Source: Sphingomonadales bacterium (lineage in GTDB: Bacteria; Pseudomonadota; Alphaproteobacteria; Sphingomonadales; Sphingomonadaceae). Taken from it: a stretch of 5,882 nt of DNA. The position numbers and the translations under genes were made by a program. Below the pieces are notes generated by a model. It did not search any database. It was not told where the DNA came from and worked only from the letters and a program-made list of their open reading frames with translations. Each line of letters begins with the position of its first letter. Positions within the stretch are counted from its first letter, which is position 1. Location: assembly GCA_018067055.1 (NCBI GenBank), contig JAGPVK010000400.1, forward strand, positions 1-5,882, given 5' to 3'. Shown one piece after another: positions 1 to 5,882 of the stretch.

Positions 1-337
1 CAACCGGTTGATCGCTATTGTTGGTCGCCAGGAAAATCGCCATGTCGCGAGCGCCGACGGTGACATGGTCCACCGCCTGTTCCGGCTTGAACGACCAGGG
101 CAGAGCCGAATTGACATTGGAATCGAACCGGATCGCCATGACGCGGGTGGTGGCCTGAACCGTCGCTGCTTGTGCTTCACCCACGCGCTGCGTGGTTCCG
201 CCATAGCCGGTCACGCGGCAGAATACTTCATACAACGGCACGGCAGCAAAGCCGAGACCGAGCATGCCAAGGCCCAGCAATCCCGCCATCAAGGCGCTGC
301 GCCGGTTCTTGCCGGAAAGGACTGTCTCGACCGACAT
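1..337 (-). CDS. ctaG: Cytochrome c oxidase assembly protein Cox11/CtaG (partial, C-terminus beyond window)
   Basis: Cox11/CtaG is a membrane-anchored copper chaperone that delivers Cu to the CuB site of oxidase subunit I from the periplasmic side. I translated 112 codons from the ATG at 337. The short basic N-terminus (SGKNRRSALM) is followed by a Gly/Leu-rich helix at about residues 15-33. Next come the family-typical PLYEVFCRVTGYGGTTQ stretch with Cys40, and the start of the periplasmic beta domain (IRFDSNVNSALPWSFKPEQ, then ATNNSDQPV). Cys40 matches the conserved membrane-proximal Cys of the family. The Cu-binding CFCF motif lies further downstream and is outside the window, so an intact copper site cannot be confirmed. 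The start ATG shares one base with the stop of the upstream small gene (TGATG), and no strong Shine-Dalgarno sequence precedes it, which suggests translational coupling. Identity is very likely; only truncation by the window edge limits the call. Confidence 0.94.
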   Translation of the reverse strand, partial: MSVETVLSGKNRRSALMAGLLGLGMLGLGFAAVPLYEVFCRVTGYGGTTQRVGEAQAATVQATTRVMAIRFDSNVNSALPWSFKPEQAVDHVTVGARDMAIFLATNNSDQPV

Positions 338-498
338 CAGCTGCCAGACCCGATTTTGACGATGGTGATCAGATAGAAAAGCACGACCATGAAGATCAGC
401 AGAGCGGCCATGATCACCGCGCGGTGCTTTTGCCGGGCCTGATAGACCTTTTGCTCTTCGGGGCTCATCGGCGGCTTGTCTTTATCAATCTCGCTCAT
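337..498 (-). CDS. Small single-helix membrane protein of the cox operon (CoxF-like, 53 aa)
   Basis: The protein has 53 residues. A charged, proline-containing cytoplasmic head (residues 1-26: [16 protein letters not shown] followed by basic residues) leads to one hydrophobic helix (about 27-47) ending in [10 protein letters not shown]. Small proteins of this shape, with an F-Y-x-I-T-I-V-K ending, sit between ctaB and ctaG in many alphaproteobacteria and are labelled CoxF or hypothetical; that comparison is from memory. Its position between the haem O synthase and the CuB chaperone suggests a role in oxidase assembly or as an accessory subunit, which is inference. The ATG overlaps the ctaB stop (ATGA) and the stop overlaps the ctaG start (TGATG). 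A longer in-frame reading to position 627 exists, but its extra part runs inside ctaB and is not membrane-like, so the start at 498 is preferred. Confidence 0.85.
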   Translation of the reverse strand: MSEIDKDKPPMSPEEQKVYQARQKHRAVIMAALLIFMVVLFYLITIVKIGSGS

Positions 499-1400
499 GC
501 CAGGATCACCCGGTCGGCAACCAATGCTGCGAACAGCGCGAACAGATAGAATATCGAAAATTTGAACAGACGCTTCTCTGCAGCCATGTCTTTCGGTTCG
601 GTCGTCTTGCTGCGGGCCACCAGCCATGACAGGGCACAGAAGATTCCGCTCAACAGGATGGCAGCGGCACCATAGACCGCACCGGCCAGGCCGAGAACAA
701 AGGGAGCCACGGCCACGGCGGCGAGCACCAGACTATAGCCGAATATCTGGTGGCGGGTCGACTGGCGACCAGCGACCACCGGCATCATCGGCACGCCGGC
801 CTTGGAATAGTCGCTGTTCATGAACAGGGCGAGCGCCCAGAAATGCGGCGGCGTCCAGAAAAAGATGATAGCGAACAGCAACAGCGACATCGGCCCGACA
901 TCGCCGGTCACCGCGGCCCAGCCGATTGCTGGCGGAAAAGCACCCGCGGCGCCGCCGATCACGATATTCTGGGGCGTGCTGCGCTTCAGCCAGATGGTAT
1001 AGACCACGGCGTAGAAGAAGATAGAAAAAGCAAGAAAGGCGGCGCTGAACCAGTTGACCGCCACGCCCATCAGCAAAACCGAAAAAACCGACAGTCCAAT
1101 GCCGAAATGCAGCGCGGTTTCCCGGTCCATCCGGCCAGCGGGCAACGGCCTGCCGCTGGTCCGCTTCATCACCGCATCGATATCGGATTCATACCATTGG
1201 TTGAGCGCGGCCGAAGCCCCTGCTCCCAGGCTGATCGCCAGAATCGCGGTAAAGCCGATTACCGGGTGAATCGATCCCGGTGCTGCCAGCATCCCGCAAA
1301 GCGCGGTGAAAATGACCAGCGACATGACGCGCGGTTTGGTCAGCGCAAAGAGATCCTTTGCGCTGGCCAAGCCCGTTATCGTGTGTGACGCAGTGGTCAT
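495..1400 (-). CDS. ctaB: Protohaem IX farnesyltransferase (haem O synthase)
   Basis: CtaB/CyoE transfers a farnesyl group from farnesyl diphosphate to the vinyl group of haem B, giving haem O, the precursor of the haem A used by the neighbouring oxidase. It belongs to the UbiA prenyltransferase family and is a polytopic inner-membrane protein. From the ATG at 1400 it has 301 residues, a normal length. Visible motifs are LTKPRV at 20-25, the first Asp-rich motif [21 protein letters not shown] at about 67-87 (N67, D73, D75, K79, R80), [10 protein letters not shown] at 141-150, [10 protein letters not shown] at about 182-191 and [11 protein letters not shown] at about 197-207. Eight or nine hydrophobic segments can be seen. 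A TTG at 1412 would add four residues (L-E-R-N), but the ATG at 1400 is preceded by GGAAAG at short spacing and gives the usual short N-terminus. It lies 32 nt after coxA and overlaps the next gene by ATGA. Confidence 0.96.
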   Translation of the reverse strand: MTTASHTITGLASAKDLFALTKPRVMSLVIFTALCGMLAAPGSIHPVIGFTAILAISLGAGASAALNQWYESDIDAVMKRTSGRPLPAGRMDRETALHFGIGLSVFSVLLMGVAVNWFSAAFLAFSIFFYAVVYTIWLKRSTPQNIVIGGAAGAFPPAIGWAAVTGDVGPMSLLLFAIIFFWTPPHFWALALFMNSDYSKAGVPMMPVVAGRQSTRHQIFGYSLVLAAVAVAPFVLGLAGAVYGAAAILLSGIFCALSWLVARSKTTEPKDMAAEKRLFKFSIFYLFALFAALVADRVILA

Positions 1401-1432
1401 ATTTCTTTCCAAGCTTCCGATTGGTCCTCAGA

Positions 1433-3106
1433 TCACTTGATCTGGGGCAGCGTTTCGAACTGGTGGAACGGCGGTGGGCTGGACAGGGTCCATTCCAGTG
1501 TCGTTGCGCCTTCACCCCAGTAATTGCCTTCCGCCTTGCGGCCAGCCATCAGCGACCAACCGATGTTGATAAAGAAGATCAATACGCCGACCAGCATCAC
1601 GGCATAACCGATCGAGCTGATCTGGTTCCAGTAGGCAAACTGCTCCGGATAGTCGGCATAGCGACGTGGCATGCCCTGCTGTCCGAGGAAATGCTGAGGG
1701 AAGAACAGGATGTTCACGCCGATGAAGAAGATCCAGAAATGGAGCTGCCCCAGCAATTCGTTGTACATCCGGCCCGACATTTTCGGGAACCAGTAATAGA
1801 AGCCGGCAAAGATCGAGAAAACCGCACCCAGCGACAGCACATAGTGGAAGTGAGCAACCACATAATAGGTGTCGTGCAGGTTATCATCGATACCGCCATT
1901 GGCCAGCACGACTCCGGTCACGCCACCGACGGTGAACATGAAGATGAAGCCAAGCGCCCACATCATCGGCGTCTTGAAGTTCATCGAGCCGCCCCACATG
2001 GTCGCGATCCACGAGAAGATCTTGATGCCGGTCGGCACCGCGATCACCATCGTGGCTGCGGTGAAATACATTTTCACGTTAACCGACATGCCGGTGGTGA
2101 ACATATGGTGCGCCCAGACGACAAAGCCGACCACGCCGATGGCAACCATCGCATAGGCCATGCCCAGATAACCAAACACCGGCTTGCGGCTAAAGGTCGA
2201 CACGATATGGCTGATCATGCCGAAACCGGGCAAAATCATGATGTAAACTTCAGGGTGGCCAAAAAACCAGAACAGATGCTGGTAAAGCACCGGATCACCA
2301 CCGCCAGCAGCATCATAGAAGGTTGTACCGAAATTGCGGTCGGTCAACAGCATCGTAATCGCAGCGGCAAGCACCGGAAGCGAGAGAAGCAGCAAGAAGG
2401 CGGTAACCAGAACCGACCAGACAAACAGCGGCATTTTGTGCAGGGTCATGCCCGGCGCGCGCATGTTGAAGATGGTGGTGATGAAGTTGATCGCACCAAG
2501 AATGGAAGACGCACCCGCCAGATGGAGTGACAGGATCGCCATATCCACCGCCGGGCCAACCGACCCGCTGGTCGAGAGCGGCGCATAGACCGTCCACCCG
2601 GTACCGGCACCCAGCCCGGAACCGCCAGGTACGAAAGTCGAACCGATCAAGAGCAGAAAGGCAGGAACCAGCAGCCAGAAGCTGACATTGTTCATGCGCG
2701 GGAAGGCCATGTCCGGCGCGCCGATCATCAGCGGCACGAACCAGTTACCGAAGCCGCCGATCATCGCCGGCATGACCATGAAGAAGACCATGATCAGGCC
2801 GTGCGCAGTAATCAGCACGTTCCACAAATGATAGGCCTCGTCCATCGACGCTTCGCCGCCGCCCATCATGCCATTGTGAGCGGTTGCCCACATCTGCAAA
2901 TATTGGATGCCCGGCTCAGCAAGCTCAAGACGCATCAAACCGGAAATCGCACCGCCAATGACGCCCGCGACAATCGCGAAAATCAGATAGAGGGTACCGA
3001 TGTCCTTGTGGTTGGTTGACATGAACCAGCGCTGGAAAAATGCTGGCTTGTGATCCGCGTCATGCGCGTGATCATCGATATGGCCATCTGCTGTGATTGT
3101 TGTCAT
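1433..3106 (-). CDS. ctaD: Cytochrome c oxidase subunit I, aa3-type (A1 family)
   Basis: This is the catalytic subunit (coxA/ctaD) of the inner-membrane aa3 oxidase. It reduces O2 to water at haem a3-CuB and pumps protons. It has 557 residues and about 12 transmembrane helices. All key residues are present, and their numbers coincide with what I recall for Rhodobacter sphaeroides: haem a ligands His102 and His421, haem a3 ligand His419, CuB ligands His284, His333 and His334, and cross-linked Tyr288 in GHPEVY. The D-channel has Asp132, Asn139 and Glu286 and the K-channel Thr359 and Lys362. His411 and Asp412 form the Mg/Mn site, and Arg481 and Arg482 the haem propionate pair. Glu286 within GHPEVY marks an A1-type enzyme. 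The N-terminus before the first helix is His/Asp-rich ([13 protein letters not shown], residues 8-20). The ATG at 3106 is preceded by TGAGGG at good spacing, 11 nt after the coxB stop. The sequence appears intact and functional. Confidence 0.99.
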   Translation of the reverse strand: MTTITADGHIDDHAHDADHKPAFFQRWFMSTNHKDIGTLYLIFAIVAGVIGGAISGLMRLELAEPGIQYLQMWATAHNGMMGGGEASMDEAYHLWNVLITAHGLIMVFFMVMPAMIGGFGNWFVPLMIGAPDMAFPRMNNVSFWLLVPAFLLLIGSTFVPGGSGLGAGTGWTVYAPLSTSGSVGPAVDMAILSLHLAGASSILGAINFITTIFNMRAPGMTLHKMPLFVWSVLVTAFLLLLSLPVLAAAITMLLTDRNFGTTFYDAAGGGDPVLYQHLFWFFGHPEVYIMILPGFGMISHIVSTFSRKPVFGYLGMAYAMVAIGVVGFVVWAHHMFTTGMSVNVKMYFTAATMVIAVPTGIKIFSWIATMWGGSMNFKTPMMWALGFIFMFTVGGVTGVVLANGGIDDNLHDTYYVVAHFHYVLSLGAVFSIFAGFYYWFPKMSGRMYNELLGQLHFWIFFIGVNILFFPQHFLGQQGMPRRYADYPEQFAYWNQISSIGYAVMLVGVLIFFINIGWSLMAGRKAEGNYWGEGATTLEWTLSSPPPFHQFETLPQIK

Positions 3107-3114
3107 TACTCTAA

Positions 3115-3120
3115 CCCTCA
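3115..3120 (-). promoter_or_regulatory. Ribosome binding site of ctaD overlapping the coxB stop
   Basis: On the minus strand the coxB stop reads TGA and runs into GGG, giving TGAGGG, eight bases before the ctaD ATG at 3106. This purine-rich site fixes the ctaD start and lies at the very end of coxB, so ribosomes finishing coxB should reach it directly. Coupling is inferred, not shown. Confidence 0.6.
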
Positions 3121-4146
3121 GTTGGTCGCAGCGGCTGCATCGGCAGGCGCAGTTTCGGTTGTCGTTTCATTGACGGTGGTGACTGCGGCTGCAGCAGGCT
3201 CTGCCGCCTCGCCTTTCACCGTACCGCCATTGGCGCGCACCCAGTTGTCGAATTTTTCCTGGGACAGGACTTCAACCGTGATCGGCATGAAACCGTGACG
3301 CGCTCCGCAAAGCTCGGAGCACTGGCCGTAATAGACGCCTTCGCGGTCGATCTGCAGGACTTTTTCGTTGATCCGTCCGGGCACTGCGTCAAGCTTGAAC
3401 CAGGCCGATGGAATGGCGAAGCTGTGAATGACGTCGGCTGCAGTGATCAGCAACTTGACCGGCTTGCCCACCGGAATGACCATCCGGTTGTCGGCGGCCA
3501 ACTGATGCGGCTCGCCGCGAGCAGCGGCTTCTTCGACCGACAGCATATTGGAAATGACTTCGAAATCGCCGTTGTCGGGATAGCTGTAACCCCAATACCA
3601 CTGATAACCTGTGACCTTCACGGTCAGCGCATCTTCCGGTGCCGGCTCAAACTGGCGGGCGAGAAGGCTGATCGACGGCACCGCGATGACCACGAGGATC
3701 AAAACCGGGATAACCGTCCAGATGATTTCGATGAACGTATTGTGCGTTGTCTTCGATGGCTCGGGGTTGGCACCGCGCCGGAAACGAAAGACGACCCAGA
3801 ACAACAGGCCGAGCACCAACAGGCTCACGCCCACCATCATCGGGATCAGGATCGCGCTGTTGATCCAGTGAGCAGTTTCGCCGGTTGGGCTGAACTGTTG
3901 CTGAAAATCGACACCACCATCGACTGGCATACCGATGCCTGGCGTTGGCTTCATCGGTGTATAGAGAGCAGGATCCAGACCGGATGCAGGCGCTTCGGCC
4001 GCTGCCGGCGCATCTGCCGCTTCCACTGTGCTGGTCGCCGCCGGATCGACGACGGGCGCCGCTGGCAATGCTTCCTGCGCCGACAGCATTGTCGGCGTGA
4101 GAATCAGGCCGATAGCCAAAATCCAAGCTTTCACAAAATGAGTCAT
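3118..4146 (-). CDS. ctaC: Cytochrome c oxidase subunit II (CuA subunit)
   Basis: Subunit II (coxB/ctaC) accepts electrons from cytochrome c at its periplasmic CuA centre and passes them to haem a in subunit I. It has 342 residues. A cleavable signal peptide is likely at 1-23 (ending TMLSA, then QEALP). It is followed by an Ala/Pro-rich linker (about 24-60), two membrane helices (about 97-120 and 139-162) and the cupredoxin domain. The aromatic patch [11 protein letters not shown] is at 180-190. CuA ligands are complete: His241, Cys276, Glu278, Cys280, His284 and Met287. Glu278 also serves the Mg site at the interface with subunit I. The protein is longer than a minimal subunit II because of the N-terminal linker and a C-terminal Ala/Thr/Glu-rich tail (about 312-342). 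It is the first gene of the oxidase operon, 11 nt before ctaD. The ATG at 4146 has only a weak purine site upstream (GGTTGAG). Confidence 0.98.
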   Translation of the reverse strand: MTHFVKAWILAIGLILTPTMLSAQEALPAAPVVDPAATSTVEAADAPAAAEAPASGLDPALYTPMKPTPGIGMPVDGGVDFQQQFSPTGETAHWINSAILIPMMVGVSLLVLGLLFWVVFRFRRGANPEPSKTTHNTFIEIIWTVIPVLILVVIAVPSISLLARQFEPAPEDALTVKVTGYQWYWGYSYPDNGDFEVISNMLSVEEAAARGEPHQLAADNRMVIPVGKPVKLLITAADVIHSFAIPSAWFKLDAVPGRINEKVLQIDREGVYYGQCSELCGARHGFMPITVEVLSQEKFDNWVRANGGTVKGEAAEPAAAAVTTVNETTTETAPADAAAATN

Positions 4147-4249
4147 ATGTCGCTCAACCCTATCTTACCCCAAGTTTCGGTAGTTTTCCGGCATTAGCCC
4201 ACCATATGGAATCAGCGAGCCCGGCCTGGATATAGTCCGATTGGGGCGG

Positions 4250-4278
4250 CTTATAGGCATGGTTGGCGCAACCCTCAA
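4250..4278 (-). promoter_or_regulatory. Predicted sigma70-type promoter for the oxidase operon
   Basis: On the minus strand, TTGAGG (plus-strand 4273-4278) is followed after exactly 17 nt by TATAAG (4250-4255). The -10 matches consensus at five of six bases and the -35 at four of six. It lies about 104 nt before the coxB ATG, giving a predicted leader of roughly 95-100 nt. A T/A-rich tract lies upstream of the -35, where an UP element would sit. This is prediction from sequence only; no transcription start is known. Confidence 0.5.
4261..4273. promoter_or_regulatory. Dyad GGTTG-GCG-CAACC inside the promoter spacer
   Basis: GGTTGGCGCAACC is a perfect inverted repeat of 5 bp with a 3-bp centre. 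It lies between the -10 and -35 hexamers of the predicted oxidase promoter and touches the -35 by one base. A protein bound here would compete with RNA polymerase, so it is a candidate operator. Short dyads also occur by chance, and I cannot name a regulator. Confidence 0.25.
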
Positions 4279-4287
4279 GCTACCGAA

Positions 4288-4322
4288 TAGATATTTTTTC
4301 AGTTTTTTGACTTTAATTTCTC
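4288..4322. promoter_or_regulatory. AT-rich tract with two phased T6/A6 runs
   Basis: This stretch is strongly AT-rich in a GC-rich neighbourhood. T6 runs at 4294-4299 and 4303-4308 are 9 bp apart, near one helical turn. For the minus-strand promoter it lies just upstream of the -35, in UP-element position, and it could also be intrinsically bent. For pyrE it lies upstream of the start and includes TTGACT at 4307-4312, a possible -35, but no good -10 follows at 16-18 bp. Confidence 0.35.
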
Positions 4323-4385
4323 TGGCAATGCGGCGGCAATATGCCCATTTGGGCAGAAGCAAGCAAAACAGCGCGGGATGAAATA

Positions 4386-4979
4386 GTGACAGAAGACGAG
4401 ATTTTAGCCGAATTCCGAGCCAGCGATGCCCTGCTGGAGGGCCATTTCATTCTCTCGTCCGGCCGCCACGGAGCGCAATATTTGCAATGCGCGCGGTTGC
4501 TGATGAACCCGGCGCGTGCGGCGCGGGTAGCCGCCGCCTTGGCCGACAAACTGCCCGGAAATATCCGCCGATCGATCGATATCGTCGTCTCGCCGGCAAT
4601 GGGCGGCGTCATTATAGGTCACGAAATGGGCCGCGCGCTCGGTCTCGACGCGCTGTTCCTCGAACGGCCCGAAGGCACGTTCGAACTGCGCCGCGGTTTC
4701 CGGCTGCAGCCCGGCCAGAAGGTACTGATGATGGAAGATGTCGTCACCACTGGCCTGTCATCCCGCGAAGCCATCCAGGCAATTCAGGACGCGGGCGGTG
4801 AAGTGATCGCTGCCGGCGCGCTGATCGACCGGTCCAATGGCGCGGCCCAGTTCGATGTGCCCTTCTTCCCGCTGCTGACGCTGGACGTGCCATCCTATGC
4901 TGCGGATGAACTGCCGCCCGAACTGGCCGCCATTCCGGCCATCAAACCGGGCAGTCGCGCCGAGACGCCAGCCGGGTGA
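4386..4979 (+). CDS. pyrE: Orotate phosphoribosyltransferase
   Basis: PyrE condenses orotate with PRPP to give orotidine 5'-monophosphate in cytosolic pyrimidine synthesis. I chose the GTG at 4386, giving 197 residues that start [21 protein letters not shown], the usual start of alphaproteobacterial homologues as I recall them. An ATG at 4341 would add 15 residues (MPIWAEASKTARDEI) with no family resemblance and no clear Shine-Dalgarno sequence; GGGATG precedes the GTG at usable spacing. Motifs include [19 protein letters not shown] (24-42), [16 protein letters not shown] (69-84), [14 protein letters not shown] (92-105) and the PRPP-binding loop [14 protein letters not shown] (113-126) with its acidic pair Glu117-Asp118. 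The LERxxGxFxLRRGF form is that of the shorter Thermus/alphaproteobacterial subgroup rather than the lysine-rich catalytic loop of the E. coli enzyme. It overlaps pdxJ by 4 nt. Confidence 0.96.
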   Translation: MTEDEILAEFRASDALLEGHFILSSGRHGAQYLQCARLLMNPARAARVAAALADKLPGNIRRSIDIVVSPAMGGVIIGHEMGRALGLDALFLERPEGTFELRRGFRLQPGQKVLMMEDVVTTGLSSREAIQAIQDAGGEVIAAGALIDRSNGAAQFDVPFFPLLTLDVPSYAADELPPELAAIPAIKPGSRAETPAG

Positions 4980-5710
4980 GCAACACACACCCTTTGAGAC
5001 TGGGCGTCAATATCGACCATGTCGCTACTATCCGCAACGCCCGCGGCGGCGATCACCCCGAACCGGTGCGCGCGGCGCTGGTTGCGGCAGCAGCAGGTGC
5101 CGATGGCATAACCGCTCATCTTCGGGAAGACCGTCGCCATATCCGCGATGATGACCTGACCGTACTGATGGACACGCTCACGATCCCGCTCAATCTGGAA
5201 ATGGCGGCGACCGACGAGATGCTGACGATCGCCCTGCGCCACAAACCGCATGCCGCCTGCATCGTGCCGGAAAATCGCGAGGAGCGGACCACCGAAGGCG
5301 GGCTGGATGCCGCCGGCATGCACAACAGGCTGGCTGATTTTGTCGGCCAGCTGAAAGAAGCGAATATCCGGGTCAGCCTGTTCATCGAACCCGACCCGCG
5401 CCAGATCGAGGCGGCCATCCGCCTCGGCGCGCCGGTGGTCGAATTTCACACCGGCCGATATGCCGAGCTGACTGGTGCCGAACGCGAAGCCGAACTGCGC
5501 CGGATCGCCGATGCTGCGGCCCTGGCCGCCAAAAACGGCATCGAACCCCATGCCGGCCACGGGCTGACCTTCGACAATGTCATCCCGATCGCCGCAATCC
5601 CGCAGCTGGTGGAACTGAATATCGGTCATTTCCTGATCGGCGAAGCAATTTTCAGCGGGCTCGACGGCAGCATCAAACAGATGCGCGCGCTGATGGACGA
5701 CGCGCGGTGA
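4976..5710 (+). CDS. pdxJ: Pyridoxine 5'-phosphate synthase
   Basis: PdxJ condenses 1-deoxy-D-xylulose 5-phosphate with 3-amino-1-hydroxyacetone 1-phosphate to give pyridoxine 5'-phosphate, the ring-closing step of the DXP-dependent vitamin B6 route. It is a cytosolic TIM-barrel enzyme. The 244 residues match the usual length (about 240). Motifs are [17 protein letters not shown] (9-25), [12 protein letters not shown] (45-56) with His48 and Arg50, [10 protein letters not shown] (73-82) with Glu75, [15 protein letters not shown] (97-111), EFHTGRYA (156-163), [11 protein letters not shown] (192-202) with His195, and [14 protein letters not shown] (213-226). His48, Glu75 and His195 correspond to catalytic residues of the E. 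coli enzyme. The start is GTG, sharing GTGA with the pyrE stop, with no strong Shine-Dalgarno sequence, so translation is probably coupled to pyrE. A 157-nt gap holding a palindromic repeat separates it from acpS. Confidence 0.98.
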   Translation: MSNTHPLRLGVNIDHVATIRNARGGDHPEPVRAALVAAAAGADGITAHLREDRRHIRDDDLTVLMDTLTIPLNLEMAATDEMLTIALRHKPHAACIVPENREERTTEGGLDAAGMHNRLADFVGQLKEANIRVSLFIEPDPRQIEAAIRLGAPVVEFHTGRYAELTGAEREAELRRIADAAALAAKNGIEPHAGHGLTFDNVIPIAAIPQLVELNIGHFLIGEAIFSGLDGSIKQMRALMDDAR

Positions 5711-5728
5711 GGATATCGGCGCATTTTT

Positions 5729-5751
5729 CCTCCCCATCACAGATGGGGAGG
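5729..5751. repeat. Perfect 10-bp stem, 3-nt loop hairpin
   Basis: CCTCCCCATC (5729-5738) and GATGGGGAGG (5742-5751) are perfect reverse complements around the loop ACA. The hairpin starts 18 nt after the pdxJ stop and could protect the 3' end of pyrE-pdxJ mRNA. It is not a classical intrinsic terminator, because GGGG rather than a T-run follows on the plus strand, and the minus-strand side is followed by A residues. Confidence 0.7.
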
Positions 5752-5853
5752 GGGACCGCCCGAAGGGTGGTGGAGGGGCCCCTGACCCCAAGCACCGATT
5801 CTGCCTTTGGCCCCTCCGTCACCTTCGGCGCCACATCCCCACAGCTTTACTGC

Positions 5854-5860
5854 AGGGAGG
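5854..5860 (+). promoter_or_regulatory. Strong Shine-Dalgarno sequence of acpS, supplied by the repeat end
   Basis: AGGGAGG ends 7 nt before the ATG at 5868, which is good spacing and the strongest ribosome binding site in the window. It coincides with the right terminal inverted repeat of the palindromic element. Its GGG can pair with CCC in an imperfect hairpin (5837-5844 with 5850-5857, two mismatches), so partial occlusion is possible. Confidence 0.7.
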
Positions 5861-5867
5861 AATCCAA

Positions 5868-5882
5868 ATGATCATCGGTCTC
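5868..5882 (+). CDS. acpS: Holo-[acyl-carrier-protein] synthase, first five codons
   Basis: Only MIIGL is visible before the window ends. AcpS proteins characteristically begin M-I-(I/L)-G-(I/L)-G-x-D, and acpS follows pdxJ in many proteobacteria. AcpS transfers 4'-phosphopantetheine from CoA to apo-ACP. The strong Shine-Dalgarno sequence 7 nt upstream supports the start. The identification rests on five residues plus gene order, so the following sequence should show the GxD motif. Confidence 0.75.

Larger units (their letters stand above)
5727..5862. repeat. 136-bp imperfect palindromic repeat (MITE/BIME-like) between pdxJ and acpS
   Basis: Two 54-bp arms (5727-5780 and 5809-5862) are imperfect reverse complements around a 28-bp spacer. 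The outer ends are perfect over 8 bp (TTCCTCCC at 5727-5734, GGGAGGAA at 5855-5862). The inner ends are perfect over 9 bp (GGAGGGGCC at 5772-5780, GGCCCCTCC at 5809-5817). A shared CGCC(C)GAAGG block lies in the middle of the arms. The left arm contains its own hairpin at 5729-5751. It codes for no transposase. It resembles intergenic palindromes I recall as numerous in sphingomonad genomes, which suggests a mobile or once-mobile repeat. No copy number can be known from this window, and no target-site duplication is obvious. Confidence 0.65.

Noticed and set aside
499..627. Upstream extension of the small cox-operon protein to 96 residues
   Set aside because: The extension is entirely within ctaB in another frame and has no helix or motif. 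The ATG at 498 overlapping the ctaB stop is the better start.
1401..1412. TTG start for ctaB four codons upstream
   Set aside because: The ATG at 1400 has GGAAAG just upstream and gives a normal N-terminus; the TTG would lie on top of that site.
1358..2530. 390-codon open frame on the plus strand opposite ctaD and the start of ctaB
   Set aside because: It lies antisense to highly conserved oxidase coding sequence. Its product is rich in His, Arg, Asp and Glu with no recognisable domain, as expected for the complement of membrane-protein codons. It crosses a gene boundary.
3295..4197. 300-codon open frame on the plus strand opposite ctaC
   Set aside because: It mirrors a gene with all CuA ligands intact, shows no recognisable domain, and has an Arg/His/Asp-rich composition typical of shadow frames.
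4307..4312. TTGACT as the -35 of a pyrE promoter
   Set aside because: The hexamer is good, but positions 16-18 nt downstream are GC-rich (GCGGCG region) and give no -10. It was kept only as a weak possibility within the AT-rich tract.
5729..5760. Intrinsic terminator after pdxJ
   Set aside because: The stem is strong, but no T-run follows on the plus strand, and the minus-strand side is followed by A residues, so it does not fit a rho-independent terminator.
4895..5791. 298-codon open frame on the minus strand opposite pdxJ
   Set aside because: Its first residues (PPPPFGRSPSPS) come from the palindromic repeat and the rest is the complement of pdxJ. Nothing in it resembles a known protein.
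1..5882. Novel defence, CRISPR, prophage, toxin-antitoxin or RNA gene
   Set aside because: I saw no direct repeat array, transposase, tRNA-like or rRNA-like sequence, or unassigned gene. Apart from the small gaps, the window is filled by well-known housekeeping genes.

Overview
The window looks like a chromosomal housekeeping segment from an alphaproteobacterium, most likely a sphingomonad (Sphingomonadales, Sphingopyxis/Sphingorhabdus-like). This placement is from memory of gene order and protein character: a coxB-coxA-ctaB-small ORF-ctaG oxidase cluster divergent from pyrE-pdxJ-acpS, moderately high GC, and a GC-rich palindromic repeat of the sphingomonad intergenic type. No search was run.

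Minus strand, positions 4146 down to 1. This is an aa3-type cytochrome c oxidase operon, in transcription order: coxB (subunit II, CuA), coxA (subunit I, haem a, haem a3-CuB), ctaB (haem O synthase), a 53-residue one-helix membrane protein, and cox11/ctaG (CuB-site copper chaperone), which runs off the left edge. Gaps are 11 nt (coxB-coxA) and 32 nt (coxA-ctaB). The last two junctions overlap (ATGA, then TGATG). Subunit III (ctaE) would be expected just beyond the left edge but is not seen. Together these genes make the two redox-active subunits, supply the haem precursor and insert CuB.

Positions 4147-4385. This is a 239-nt divergent intergenic region. It contains a good sigma70-like promoter for the oxidase operon (TTGAGG, 17 nt, TATAAG on the minus strand), a dyad inside its spacer, and two phased A6/T6 tracts upstream of it. 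I could not find an equally good promoter for pyrE.

Plus strand, 4386 to 5882. pyrE (orotate phosphoribosyltransferase) overlaps pdxJ (pyridoxine 5'-phosphate synthase) by 4 nt. A 136-bp imperfect palindrome of mobile-repeat type (5727-5862) follows, then the first five codons of acpS. The right end of the palindrome supplies the acpS Shine-Dalgarno sequence, which is the most interesting non-routine observation here.

I found no evidence of an undescribed defence, mobile or biosynthetic system. No gene-free stretch exceeds 300 bases. Long open frames opposite coxA, coxB and pdxJ are shadows of those genes.
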